Positions 8,585-18,912 of a stretch of 64,000 nucleotides of DNA are shown here, one piece after another. The notes under the pieces are model-generated. The model saw nothing but the letters and a program-made list of their open reading frames with translations, was not told the origin of the DNA and did not search any database. Location: the NCBI RefSeq assembly GCF_033971885.1, contig NZ_JALBUS010000005.1:62001-126000 (forward strand). The letters run 5' to 3'. Position 1 is the stretch's first letter. The number at the start of each line of letters is the position of its first letter. The position numbers and the translations under genes were made by a program. This stretch comes from Absicoccus intestinalis. Its GTDB lineage: Bacteria; Bacillota_I; Bacilli_A; Erysipelotrichales; Erysipelotrichaceae.

Positions 8585-8889
8585 CCCACTCACCTTCCTT
8601 TTCCTATTTCAACTGACACCGCGACACCCATCATTAAACGATTCAAGCTATGCATGACATCTAATCCCGACACGCGCGCCGTATCTATTAAGACCTCATT
8701 TTTGATACAAAGCCCGTATGAGTTTTTTGCCCGGAAACCGTTCTGTTTCTAGGCTTTTCTGCGTTTCAGGGCATAGAGCAGGAGCGCGTCTGTAACCCTG
8801 TACTGATATGATCTTGTGGCTACTGTAGTCAAAAGCAACACCCCCCAATCTGCAATCGTTAAAAAGTATGGCTATCGTTGAAAGGTTTA
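8585..8889. other. Gap between fic and mrr with no intact gene
   Basis: About 300 bases. The minus strand holds short interrupted frames (for example SYQYRVTDALLLYALKRRKA followed by a stop) that look like decayed coding DNA, but no family can be named and no start or terminator is clear. Confidence 0.4.
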
Positions 8890-9806
8890 TTAGTCCTGAT
8901 ATTCAGCCTGGGCATCGGTGTCGATTGCCTTTATCTCAAAGGTCTTTCGAATCGAAACGCAGAAATTGTATTTTATCATCAGGTTTGCCAGATGTTCACC
9001 ATCAATGAGAATGATCTGATGCTTCTCCGCGTAGTCTCCGGCCTGCTGTGAAAACCTGGCAGTCGTTACAAAAAGTCCATCTCCATGTTTCTCGGCAATT
9101 GCTCCGACGAAATTTTGGATATCTTGTCTGCTTACCACCTTGTCCAACGCCCACTCTTTGGCCTGTACGTAGATGACCGAGAATCCAAGCTTGTCTTCCA
9201 TGATGACACCATCGATTACTTCATCACCAGAGGCGATCGTTGCATGGCTACCATAAGTCACTGTTCCGTAACCCATCCTGGACAGAAGATCAACAACAAG
9301 CTTCTCAAAGGTATATGGTGTTATCTTCAACACCTCGCTAAGCAGATCAGAAGCCAAGCTGTAATTTATCTGCTTGTATGCATCCTCAAACTGGCCATCC
9401 GGCGTGAGGTCTGATAGCTTTGGAACTGCTAGCGCGGGATTAGGATTATCGGGGGGGTGGTTCAGGCGCAGACGCAAAATCTACAAAGGAAGGAAATTGC
9501 TCTAGATACTTGGATTCTATTTTCTCCGGATTATCCGCAACGACTTGTTTTCCGGCATTCGCAATGACAATTGTGGCACGGGCTGGGCTGTCGAGAAGCC
9601 CGACTTTTTTCAGATATGTTTTCGCCCACCCAACCCTGTTCTTAAAAACAGTCTGTCTTCCACTTGGAAGCATCTCAGCAAGTTCTTCCGAGGACAAATT
9701 CAGTTGTTCTGCCAAAAGAGCCGTAACATCCTTCATCTTGTAAATTTTGCCATCGCTGACCGCTACCAACAAGGGCTTCATCAATTCATCATATTTCGGC
9801 CTGCCA
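8890..9806 (-). pseudogene. mrr: Mrr-type restriction endonuclease, broken by two frameshifts
   Basis: Mrr enzymes cut methylated or otherwise modified DNA. The N-terminal winged-helix part (PKYDELMKPLLVAVSDGKIY onward) and the PD-(D/E)xK nuclease part (DGVIMEDKLGFSVIYVQAKEW) are in different frames. They meet at a run of seven G at 9451-9457 (C7 on the coding strand); six C would join EPP directly to DNPNPALAVPKL. A second one-base deletion just after the likely start codon (ATG at 9804-9806, behind AAGGAAG) separates ATGGCA from the PKYDELM frame. The fragments sit 14 bases after hsdR, so mrr was the last gene of the type I operon. Confidence 0.75.
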
Positions 9807-9819
9807 TAATCGGTCTTCC

Positions 9820-12800
9820 TTATTCCTTCTTCCCATATTCAGCCTTCGATTCTGCAACCATACCCATATCATATGTTTCATTCACATACTGGTTTAGTCT
9901 GTTCGAATAAGCGTTGACGCGTTCTCCCATGTCGTTGTTGTCTGCCCACAGCTCGCATTGCGTCATCACCGTCTGGACGGCGTCGTCCATGCCTTCCGGC
10001 GGATACTTGTGCTTTTTCAGAAGCCTCTTGATGAGCATGCGCATCCTCGCCCGTGCCGAATCGCGCTTCTGCCAGTCGATGGTGCGGTTCTTCCGCAGCG
10101 TGTCGGCGAGTTCCTTTGTAATGGCGATTAGCTCGTCGTTCTCGTAGAAGTCTTTGATGGCCTGCGGCTTGGTGAGTGCATCGTAGAACGCGAGCTCATC
10201 AGCAGTAAGCCCGAGCTCTTGCCCCTCTTTCTGCGCTGCCTGTATCTGCTTGGCAAGATTGAGCATCTCCTCAATGACCTGCTCGTTTGTCAGCATGCCG
10301 TTGAGATACTGGTTCATCGCCTGCTGCAGGATTTCGCTGAACTTCGCTGATTTCACGACATTGGTATGCTTGTAGACGACCACCTGTTCAGCTATGATTT
10401 TCTTGAGGAGCTCGACCGCAAGGTTCTTCTCCTTCATGTTCGCGATTTCTTCAAGAAAATTTGGATCGAATAGTGAGAATTCACCGTTGGTATCCTGGAA
10501 AAGGTTTATCACACCGTCGCTGTGGATGCTAGCTTTCAGCAGATTATTGATCCGGGCGTTCATTTCCGGCAGTGATATCCTCTTTCCTTCGCCCTGATTC
10601 ACAAGCCGATTGACGAGTACACGAACGGACTCGAAGAACGCGGCTTCTATGCGCTCATCCTCTGCAGCCAGTGAAGAGCAGAGGGACAGTGCCTGTTTTA
10701 GCATGAGTGATTCCTTGAGAAACGTATCGCGGTCGTCTTCCTTGCCCACGGCGACGATGAAGTTGACCGCGCCGCTGATTGCTTTCGAGCGGGCAAGGTT
10801 GCTGCCATGAATGAAGTCAGAGTAATCATAACCGTAGAACAGGTCTCGGCAGACAGACAGCTTCTCCTGGAACTTCGGATACGCGACCTTGGCCACATCC
10901 GTATCGCCATAGTTCTTCCGGTCGCGGGCCGTGTAATCGTTCATTGCCTCTTTGAGCGCGGATGCAATACCAACGTAGTCGACGATCAGACCGCCTTCCT
11001 TATCCTGAAAGACACGGTTCACGCGGGCGATGGCCTGCATAAGGTTGTAACCCTTCATTGGCTTGTAAATGTACATCGTGGCGAGCGACGGAACATCAAA
11101 TCCTGTCAGCCACATGTCCACTACGATGGCGATCTTGAACGAACTGTCATTGTCCTTGAATTCAGCAGCCAGCTCGTCCTTGTGGCGCTTGTTTCCGATA
11201 ATCTCTGCCCATTCCTCCGGGTCTTTGTTCGAACTGGTCATGACAACCTTGACCTTGTCCGTCCATGCTGGGCGCAGCTCGAGAATCCGCTTGTAGATCT
11301 TCATGGCGATCGGACGCGAATAAGCTACGATCATGGCCTTGCCGGTTAGCAGGTTCTCGCGGTAGTTCTCGTAATGATCGAGGATATCGTTGACGAGCGA
11401 TTCGATGGTCTTGTCGTTGCCGAGGATGGCCTCCATCTGGCCTAGTTCCTTCTTACTGCGCTCGATGACATCTGGATCGGCGTTCTCCGCCATGATGTCA
11501 TATTCCTTATCAATGAGAGCAAGCGTGTCCTCGTCGAGTTTCAGTTTGATGACGCGGCTCTCGTAATAGACGGGCCTTGTTGCTCCATCCTCCACGGCCT
11601 GCGTCATATCATAGATGTCAATATAATCACCAAACACCTCGCGCGTGTTCCGATCCTTCATGGCAATCGGTGTGCCGGTGAATCCAATATAAGTCGCATG
11701 CGGCAGACTGTTGCGAATTACACGTGCAGTGCCAATCTTTATCTCGCCGGTCTTGGAATCGATTTTCTCCTTCAAGCCGTACTGGCCACGGTGCGCCTCG
11801 TCCGCCATGACGATGATGTTGTGGCGCTCAGACAACGGCTCGTGAGATTCCTCGAACTTCTGCATGGTGGTGAAGATGATGCCGTTCGCTTTCCTGCCGT
11901 CGAGGAGCTCCTTCAGGTTCTGGCGGCTCTGCGCGTGGATCGGGTCCTGCCGCAGAAAGTCCTTGCACTTGGCAAACTGGCCGTACAGCTGATCATCCAG
12001 ATCGTTCCGGTCGGTGATGACAACGATGGTCGGCGAGTCCAGAGCCTCCTGCAGAAGATGCGCGTAGAAGACCATCGACAGGGATTTCCCGCTACCCTGC
12101 GTATGCCAGAACACGCCGCCGCGGCCATCGGTCGCCATGCCTTTCTTCGTGGACTCGATGGCTTTGCGAACCGCAAAATACTGATGATATCCGGCAAGAA
12201 TCTTGACCTGCTTCAAGCCTTCATTAGAGAAGCAGATAAAGTTCTTGATAATATCAAGCAGCCGTTCCTTCTGAAACATGCCTTCGAAGAACGTGTCGAA
12301 CTGGGCGTACTGTGTGTTCTCGTAGCTTCCGTCCTTCGTTTTCCATTCCATAAACCGGTCTTCGCCTGAGGTGATCGTTCCAGCTTTGGATGTGCCGAGA
12401 TCACTCATGACACAGATGCAGTTGTAGATGAACATGGACGGTATCTCGTGCATGTAGTTGCGGATCTGCGTGTAGGCTTCTGAAGCGTCCGTCTCTTCCC
12501 GCGACGGACTTTTCAGCTCCATCAGGACGACCGGTAAACCATTGAGGAAGAGCAAAACATCGGGCCGCTTTTTGCTATTCTCGATAAAAGTCCACTGGTT
12601 GGCAATGATAAAGGAGTTGTTGTCAGGATTCTTATAATCAACCAGATAAACAAGCCCAGCGCGTTCCTCGCTCCCGACAAGATAGCTCACCTCGATGCCG
12701 TGCTGGATATAGTCCATGAACACAGTATTCTTCTGAACGAGGTTTGCGTTATCGAAATTCTTCAGCTTGAAAAGCGCCTCGTGAATTGCACTATTCGGCA

Positions 12801-12963
12801 TGTCTGGATTGATGCGGTGAATCGCATCATCCAATTCATCCTCATACAGTGGGTCCTTATAGTTACGGTCAAGATCCGGACCGTAGACATGCCGCCATCC
12901 CATATTCTCAAACAGCTCTATGATCGTGTTCTCATAGTTTGCCTCTGTATAAATCCCTGACAT
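9820..12963 (-). CDS. hsdR: Type I restriction enzyme, R (motor/nuclease) subunit
   Basis: This is the 1047-residue, full-length motor and endonuclease subunit, which translocates DNA and cuts it when both strands of the target are unmethylated. The N-terminal nuclease has RPDVLLFLNGLPVVLMELKS (D...ExK). It is followed by Walker A GGVFWHTQGSGKSL, the helicase motif VMADEAHRGQYG, motif III GFTGTP and a C-terminal helical domain. The start codon follows AAAGGAG. It lies 79 bases after hsdS in the order hsdM-hsdS-hsdR. Codon use is clearly GC-richer than in the chromosome around it, consistent with horizontal transfer. Confidence 0.96.
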   Translation of the reverse strand: MSGIYTEANYENTIIELFENMGWRHVYGPDLDRNYKDPLYEDELDDAIHRINPDMPNSAIHEALFKLKNFDNANLVQKNTVFMDYIQHGIEVSYLVGSEERAGLVYLVDYKNPDNNSFIIANQWTFIENSKKRPDVLLFLNGLPVVLMELKSPSREETDASEAYTQIRNYMHEIPSMFIYNCICVMSDLGTSKAGTITSGEDRFMEWKTKDGSYENTQYAQFDTFFEGMFQKERLLDIIKNFICFSNEGLKQVKILAGYHQYFAVRKAIESTKKGMATDGRGGVFWHTQGSGKSLSMVFYAHLLQEALDSPTIVVITDRNDLDDQLYGQFAKCKDFLRQDPIHAQSRQNLKELLDGRKANGIIFTTMQKFEESHEPLSERHNIIVMADEAHRGQYGLKEKIDSKTGEIKIGTARVIRNSLPHATYIGFTGTPIAMKDRNTREVFGDYIDIYDMTQAVEDGATRPVYYESRVIKLKLDEDTLALIDKEYDIMAENADPDVIERSKKELGQMEAILGNDKTIESLVNDILDHYENYRENLLTGKAMIVAYSRPIAMKIYKRILELRPAWTDKVKVVMTSSNKDPEEWAEIIGNKRHKDELAAEFKDNDSSFKIAIVVDMWLTGFDVPSLATMYIYKPMKGYNLMQAIARVNRVFQDKEGGLIVDYVGIASALKEAMNDYTARDRKNYGDTDVAKVAYPKFQEKLSVCRDLFYGYDYSDFIHGSNLARSKAISGAVNFIVAVGKEDDRDTFLKESLMLKQALSLCSSLAAEDERIEAAFFESVRVLVNRLVNQGEGKRISLPEMNARINNLLKASIHSDGVINLFQDTNGEFSLFDPNFLEEIANMKEKNLAVELLKKIIAEQVVVYKHTNVVKSAKFSEILQQAMNQYLNGMLTNEQVIEEMLNLAKQIQAAQKEGQELGLTADELAFYDALTKPQAIKDFYENDELIAITKELADTLRKNRTIDWQKRDSARARMRMLIKRLLKKHKYPPEGMDDAVQTVMTQCELWADNNDMGERVNAYSNRLNQYVNETYDMGMVAESKAEYGKKE

Positions 12964-13042
12964 AAAATCAACTCCTTTTTTAACTTATCTTTATACTCCA
13001 GAGGAGTCCCTGTTCTCCATTAAACAAGAATTTATATGCAGC

Positions 13043-14188
13043 TTAGAGGTCAATGTCGGAGACGTCAATCTCTCCGGACATCAGTTTTGGAAGAAGTGAA
13101 TCTCTCAATTCTGATAGGGATTTGCTTTCCGTCTGATTCGACCTTATTGCTGCGAAGGCTGGGATTGCGATCTCATTAAAGTGTTGAAGCTCAGTAACTT
13201 CTGGGATTACAAACGGCATGCCCTTTATGATTTTTGAATTAACAGCCGTAGCAATAGAAGAAGTACTGCCTAACGACTGATAATTGAAGTTTTTCAAATA
13301 GCAGTAAAGGTAAGGATTGATTTCCTTCATATTAGTTTTGAAGTGGGCAATGGCTTCATTTGTGACCATTTCACCATCAGTGATGGCAAGCCTCCCTACT
13401 GTTAATTTGAAGCTTAAAAGCACAGTATTATCAGGGACAATTACTATATTAAAACGACGAACTGCATCGTGCGTAAGGCGTTCAGAGGTGTTGCTAATAT
13501 AAAGTTCGCAATTGCCCATATCAGAGATGGAAACCCACCGCTCATCCTGTTGATTTGTGGAAAACCATTCGTGCTCTTTACGCGGCGGTGTTTTGCCAAT
13601 AGTGATATCGAAATATTCGTCAGCCCGGCAGCTTTTACGCTCCACATTATTTTCTATGAAGGTGTGTTTATAAAGAGCCATGACCTGATCGAATAAATTC
13701 TTGTTTATCTCTGTATTCAGTTGAATCTTCTCGTCAAGTGCCGATAACAGCCCGGCGATTTTCTGTTGGTCTTCTAATCCATAATCTGGCACCTCGTACT
13801 CCATCAAAGCCTTCTTATCGCCTCTGGGCATTTTTGTCCCCTTGGACGTAGCCATGGAATAGTCGAAGAAATTGTCATCTGCAAGCACATAATAGAGATA
13901 TCTCGCATCAACGCCCTCCTTTGCTCTAAGCACGAGTACATCGTTGGAACATCCACCTCTTCTGTCGGCAAACCATATTTTCTTAAAATAAGGTCTGATA
14001 TTAGAAACAAGCACATCTCGCTCTTGATATCCTTGCGTCTGTGTTGTTTTCGGAAGTGACGTTGCTGTTATTACTCCATTTTTATCAGGAAGCATATTTT
14101 CGGTCGAAATGTAGTTCTCTTCCGTCAATCCGGGTACATCAACCTTTTTCTTATAATAGGAGCAGATATCTGACAGTTTATATTTCAT
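13043..14188 (-). CDS. hsdS: Type I restriction-modification specificity subunit
   Basis: This 381-residue protein recognises the bipartite DNA target for HsdM and HsdR. It has the usual two target-recognition domains. The first is residues ~1-150. It is followed by a conserved coiled-coil spacer with QQKIAGLLSALDEKIQLNTE. The second starts at EYFDITIGKTPPRKEHEWF and ends with SLSELRDSLLPKLMSGEID. The start ATG at 14186-14188 lies inside the end of hsdM with an 11-base overlap, implying translational coupling. The two target domains look more AT-rich than hsdM/hsdR, as expected for exchangeable specificity modules. Confidence 0.93.
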   Translation of the reverse strand: MKYKLSDICSYYKKKVDVPGLTEENYISTENMLPDKNGVITATSLPKTTQTQGYQERDVLVSNIRPYFKKIWFADRRGGCSNDVLVLRAKEGVDARYLYYVLADDNFFDYSMATSKGTKMPRGDKKALMEYEVPDYGLEDQQKIAGLLSALDEKIQLNTEINKNLFDQVMALYKHTFIENNVERKSCRADEYFDITIGKTPPRKEHEWFSTNQQDERWVSISDMGNCELYISNTSERLTHDAVRRFNIVIVPDNTVLLSFKLTVGRLAITDGEMVTNEAIAHFKTNMKEINPYLYCYLKNFNYQSLGSTSSIATAVNSKIIKGMPFVIPEVTELQHFNEIAIPAFAAIRSNQTESKSLSELRDSLLPKLMSGEIDVSDIDL

Positions 14189-15686
14189 ACCCAATCGCCC
14201 CCAGCTTCTTCCTGATCTCGTTCTCGAGTTCATGGGACTTCTTGAACATCTCGGAAAGCTCCGATGTCAGGCGATCCATTTTCTGCTCGAACGGCTCGCT
14301 GTCGTCTTCCTGCTCCTCGATGCCGACGTAGCGGCCCGGCGTCAAGATATAATCCTGCTTCGCAATATCCTGTGTGGTCGCAACAGCACAGAAGCCCTTC
14401 ACGTTTTCGAGTGTTCCGTTCTGGAAAGCCGAGAAGGTGTCAGCCAGCTTCTGGATATCCTCGTCGGTAAAGTCGCGGTGCTTGCGGTCGACCATATGGC
14501 CCATCTTGCGGGCGTCGATGAAGACCGTCTTGCCTTTCTGCTTCTTGTTCTTCGTGATGAACCAGAGCGTTACCGGGATTGTGACACTGTAGAATAGCTG
14601 CGTCGGCATGGCAACGATGCCCTCGATCAGGTCGTCGTTGATGATGTTCTTGCGGATCTCGCCCTCGCCGCTCGACTGCGTTGAGAGAGCACCGTTTGCC
14701 AGCACCAGACCGATCTTTCCATTCGGCGCAAGGTGGAAGATCATGTGCTGAATCCATGCATAGTTGGCATTTCCAGCAGGCGGCCGCCCATACTTCCAGC
14801 GCTTGTCTTCCTTCAGATCCTCCTGTCCCCACGGATGATAGTTGAAGGGAGGATTTGCGAGAATGTAATCCGCCTTCAAAGTCGGATGCAAATCGTTCGT
14901 AAACGTATCCGCATTATATGGCCCGAGGTCCGCATCGATTCCGCGGATGGCCATATTCATCTTCGCCATCTTCCAGGTGTCCGGATTCGCCTCCTGACCA
15001 TACACAGAAATCACCCCGCGATTATGACTGTGGCTCTCCGCGAACCGCTCACTCTGTACAAACATTCCACCGCTTCCACAGCAACAATCGTATACCCGGG
15101 AATTTGGCTCCGGCTTCAGGATTGCAACCAGTGTTTTGACGATGCTAGATGGCGTATAGAATTCACCGCCACCTACACCTTCCTTCTCCGCGAACTGCGC
15201 AATGCAGTACTCATATGTGCGCCCGAGCAGATCTTCACTTGACTGCGTATCGGACATGTCGATGTTATTCGTGAAGATGTCCACGACATCGCCGAGAACC
15301 TTCTTGTCCAGATCCGGTGAAGCGTAGTTCTTCGGCAGCACGCCCTTGAGGCTCTTGTTGTCATCCTCGATAGCGCGCATCGCCTTGTCAATGACTGTTC
15401 CGATCTCCGGCGTATGCGCTGCATCGGCGATAGTCTCCCAGCGTGCATCCTTTGGCACGAAGAAGATGTTGTCCATCAGGTATGCGTCCGGATCGTCTTC
15501 GAACCCGTCGCCATCCTCGACCAGCTTCTGGTACTGCGCTTCGAACGCCGCCGAAATGTAGCGCAGGAAGATAAGACCGATGATGACCTTCCTGTATTCT
15601 GCTGCCGGAATGTGCCCCCAAAGGACGCACGCTGCATCCCATATCTGTTTCTCAAAGCCAATATTGGCATTTGTCTTTTTTGCCAT
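14178..15686 (-). CDS. hsdM: Type I restriction-modification N6-adenine methyltransferase subunit
   Basis: This is the 502-residue modification subunit. It has an N-terminal helical domain (ANIGFEKQIWDAACVLWGHI), the SAM-binding motif VYDCCCGSGGMF and the catalytic motif NPPFNYHPWG typical of gamma-type N6-adenine methyltransferases. Length and motif order are normal. It is the first gene of the hsd operon. A small HTH gene lies 57 bases upstream on the same strand and may control it. GC-rich codon use is shared with hsdR. Confidence 0.96.
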   Translation of the reverse strand: MAKKTNANIGFEKQIWDAACVLWGHIPAAEYRKVIIGLIFLRYISAAFEAQYQKLVEDGDGFEDDPDAYLMDNIFFVPKDARWETIADAAHTPEIGTVIDKAMRAIEDDNKSLKGVLPKNYASPDLDKKVLGDVVDIFTNNIDMSDTQSSEDLLGRTYEYCIAQFAEKEGVGGGEFYTPSSIVKTLVAILKPEPNSRVYDCCCGSGGMFVQSERFAESHSHNRGVISVYGQEANPDTWKMAKMNMAIRGIDADLGPYNADTFTNDLHPTLKADYILANPPFNYHPWGQEDLKEDKRWKYGRPPAGNANYAWIQHMIFHLAPNGKIGLVLANGALSTQSSGEGEIRKNIINDDLIEGIVAMPTQLFYSVTIPVTLWFITKNKKQKGKTVFIDARKMGHMVDRKHRDFTDEDIQKLADTFSAFQNGTLENVKGFCAVATTQDIAKQDYILTPGRYVGIEEQEDDSEPFEQKMDRLTSELSEMFKKSHELENEIRKKLGAIGYEI

Positions 15687-15743
15687 TTGTTATTACCCCT
15701 CGTTTTCCGTTTTCTTTATTGATTCCGCTGCCGGTTCTTCATC

Positions 15744-15941
15744 CTAAACTATCTCCATGATGTCAAAGCCTTTACAGTTGAAGGCTATGCATATTCGGAG
15801 AAGGACATAAGTGATCACGTTGCCACGTTTGGCTAGTTTTGCGATTGAGGTAGAGCTAACTCCACTCATTTCTCGTAACTGTTTCTTTTTAATAATTCGG
15901 TCAATCAACAGCTTGAACAATTTGTTATAGTTAAAGCACAT
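15744..15941 (-). CDS. Small Cro/C1-type HTH regulator
   Basis: This 65-residue DNA-binding protein consists almost only of one helix-turn-helix domain: NKLFKLLIDRIIKKKQLREM, SGVSSTSIAKLAKRG, and the closing ICIAFNCKGFDIMEIV. Proteins of this size commonly act as controllers of restriction-modification or mobile-element operons. It is preceded by GGAGGCAATGAG and is directly upstream of hsdM, so it probably regulates the type I system. That role is inferred from position only. Confidence 0.8.
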   Translation of the reverse strand: MCFNYNKLFKLLIDRIIKKKQLREMSGVSSTSIAKLAKRGNVITYVLLRICIAFNCKGFDIMEIV

Positions 15942-16732
15942 CTCATTGCCTCCGTACTTTCACCTTTCTATATAGTTGTGAATCCTTACTATTTCACATC
16001 ATTTGAGAAACCCCACCGTTTGCCTGATTCACCAACTTTCTCAAAAGTGGTGACAATTTCACTGCCGCCTTCATAGTCTGGATTCGGATATGATCAAGTT
16101 TTCAATGATAATGAGCTTTTCCTCGTCCTGACAGTTCATGAAAAACCGGTAGAGTCCAGCGCCATATTTTCCGGATGTAGTCATTATATTGGGAAACATA
16201 CTAATTTCAAAAAGTCGATTTTGTAAACTCACATTAACAATTGATAGTTACTGAGTAACACTACAATCACTAAAGACACATAATAATTATATTGAGAATT
16301 AACGTTAAAATCTATTATATTCTATGAATGCAAAATTAATTTTAACTTCCTGTCAATAGTTCAAGTACTCCGACTGCTCACTGACTAATCATTAGTAGTC
16401 CCGCGCCGGAGCAAAATCCAAATTATTACAGGTAGGTCAATAGGATAGGACTGCCACACTATGTATAGAACGTTACATTATTTATAAAGACACATCCCAG
16501 TTTCAGTCCATATAAAATAAGGGCTATAACTTCTGACTGGGTACTGGTCAAATTGTTTGATACTAATTAAATTTACTTCAACTATTTTCTATCATCAAAT
16601 TGCTCGATAAATAATTACATGAAATGTTTTTACATCTCATAAGCTACCAAGTAATCGAATCTAAATTCTTCATACTATATAACTCTGATTCATTCGTTTC
16701 TTCTAATATCTTGAAAATAACTTTGCAATTAA
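15942..16732. other. AT-rich 790-base gap with degraded coding traces
   Basis: Near its left end the minus strand shows two protein-like frames that do not join: 16071-16184 (FFMNCQDEEKLIIIENLI) and 15989-16072 (YEGGSEIVTTFEKVGESGKR). They fit one frameshifted remnant. From 16190 to 16732 I see no gene, repeat or RNA. Composition drops sharply from the GC-rich hsd genes to AT-rich DNA here, suggesting an island junction. Confidence 0.4.
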
Positions 16733-17266
16733 CTAAATGTAATCCCCATCAATCAATTGCTTCAAAGTTTCTTCAAAATTGGATTTTGTGATTTTGAGTT
16801 TATCATTATGAACCTGCATACGAATAACTCGCGGATAAGCATTTGAATGTTCAAGTTCTGCAATAATACTACCACTTTCTCTTTTTCCTCGACCACTATG
16901 CAGTGAAGGTCCGAATAATACAACCCTATACTGTGGTGCATATTGCATTTTTTTAAAATCATATTTTTAAATTTGATTGTAGTCCAAACAAAATTCAAAC
17001 CTACTTTTTTCATGCCCATGTTTCTTAGCTACACCCAACAATACATCTTCTTTGACTTTGTTTCCACCAATCACAACAATTTTACCATGCTTATACGAAT
17101 AGAACTCATCCTCTCCTTGAAGAAGATCAGACATATTCATCATATCTAACCATTCCTTCAATCTCCCTGTTCGATTCAACTTTACAAGAATAGCTAAAAT
17201 TTCATCAGGTAATCGATTTACTATTTGATCCTGTAACTCAGAGAGTTCAACAATTGACAATACCAT
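16733..17266 (-). pseudogene. Unrecognised partner of the methylase fusion, interrupted by an in-frame TAA
   Basis: Read through one TAA at 16967-16969 this is a continuous ~177-residue protein. It begins MVLSIVELSELQDQIVNRLP, has a Rossmann-like strand-loop KIVVIGGNKVKED, then FEFCLDYNQI-stop-KYDFKKMQYAPQYRVVLFGP and SGRGKRESGSIIAELEHSN. Both halves share the same frame, and the fusion across the stop reads naturally. The start ATG lies two bases after the stop of the methylase-specificity gene, with GAGGAGGG in front, so the two were made together. I do not recognise the family. The glycine loop and overall size are only loosely like small Rossmann proteins such as DUF2325. Confidence 0.5.
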
Positions 17267-17268
17267 AT

Positions 17269-18912
17269 TTAACCCTCCTCGAAAATGTTCTTTAACTCTG
17301 CTGTTGCCTTTTGTAGCTTATACTTCAATACTTTTATTTCGTCTATTTTCATCAAATATTTTTCTGCAATTTTATTCTGCTGTTATTCTTGATAAAGCTA
17401 TGGTTCCTTCTTCACTCTCCAAATAAGCCTTTACAAAGTATGGATTCGCTTTTGTTTCATCTAATTCAATGACATATAAATTTCCATTCACCAATATATG
17501 TTGTCCATCTTCTACAGATGCGATAGCCACTTTTATAGGTGAACCATTTTTAGAAATTACCAAAGAATTATTCTTCAAACAGTACTTTTCCTGCTTTTCA
17601 TCTAATCCAATTAAATAAGGTAATTCATCACTAATCATTCCGTCCTTAATATTAGAAAGCATCAGATATTGATATGATGTTGGTGTATCCGAAACCATAT
17701 TATCTAGAACAGATGCTCTAATTTGAGCGCCTCTAGTAATTTTTTTATAATTTTTCCAAAAGGAACACCATCCTTTACCTTAATTTCTGTTTGTAGATAT
17801 CTTGAAGGATTAACTGCATAGTCCATATTGGCAATTTCTGTAATTGACACTTGCTTAGAAAATTTACCATCTATTTTAAGCATATTAGCAATAGTTTGAA
17901 TAGCTTCATCGCTAAACTTATTTTTTCTTCTTACTGTAGCAAACTCACTCGCATCAATAAATCGAATAGACTCAAAATTGTTTTTACTAAGAACTAGCAT
18001 TGAACTAGAAACTAAAGTATGAGAGAACATATTTTGTGGTAAAGCAATGGCAGCCTCAAGGAAACCCATTTTAATAAATCTTTCACGAATTTTTTTATTC
18101 ATTCCACCATTCCATGTTATTTCATTTGTAGTTAATACGATAGCCTTGCCATCATCACTTAAATGTTCAACGACATTTAGAATAAAATACCAATCTGATG
18201 TAGTAATTTTTCTTGTTTCTGGAATCAACTCATTAATATCAATTATTTGGCGATTATTACTCGACAGGTATTTTGTTCTAATGTTCCAAGGGTAATTACA
18301 AAAAATTCTATCAAACTTTTTATCCTTAGAAATATCCAATACAGAACCTTGCTCTATTTCAACTTTATTGGTAAATAAAGAAAGTCTAATTTCCGAAATT
18401 GCCTTTGATTGCGTATTAATATCCATTCCATATAAGGAGCATTTATCATTTTGCAATGCGGTAAACGTAAGAAACGTACCGATACCACTACATAAATCAG
18501 CAACGGTATTAACCTTTGGATTTAAAATGTTATATGCCAATTTAACTATACTTAATGGAGTTTCATTATCCTGGTCCAATCTGCTTGCATTATTATTTGA
18601 ATACCATAGAACGACCGCAAGTAAAGCATCCAACGTAAACTCTTTCGAAATTTGTATTACATTTTCCCAATAATAATCTGATGTTCTGTCTTTTAGAAAA
18701 TATTTCTATGATTCAGGTAATTTTTGATTCACAAAATCTATTAATTCATTTGTAGTTACTATTGCTTCTTTTTTTGCAAGATATGCCAAATATGCAGTAC
18801 CAATAATTTTTGATTCCGATACATCATCTTGCTCTCTTAGTTTTAAATTGATGATCCATGCATATTTTTCAACATTATCAAATTCTTTTATTTTTAACTT
18901 TTTGAAATTCAA
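17269..18912 (-). pseudogene. N6-adenine DNA methylase fused to a target-recognition domain, broken in three places
   Basis: This is a single-chain modification enzyme of the type I-like class. The N-terminal helical part starts at a TTG (18910-18912) behind AAGGAGG. Then come VADLCSGIGTFLTFTA (SAM motif), CNYPW (replacing the usual NPPF/Y motif IV), a specificity-like domain (YLMLSNIKDGMISDELPYL) and a terminal coiled coil ending ELKNIFEEG. An in-frame TAG lies at 18706-18708. A run of seven A (17740-17746) needs a -1 shift to reach the specificity domain. Another one-base slip at about 17372 separates the last helix. The longest intact piece is residues ~70-400. It seems inactivated, unless recoding occurs. 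Confidence 0.65.

Noticed and set aside
11698..12369. A 223-codon plus-strand frame
   Set aside because: Lies fully antisense to the motor domain of hsdR; long opposite frames are expected in GC-rich DNA.
14733..15242. A 169-codon plus-strand frame
   Set aside because: Antisense to hsdM motifs.
16190..16732. Attachment site or integrase remnant at the composition break
   Set aside because: No recombinase motif, tRNA or direct repeat was found there.
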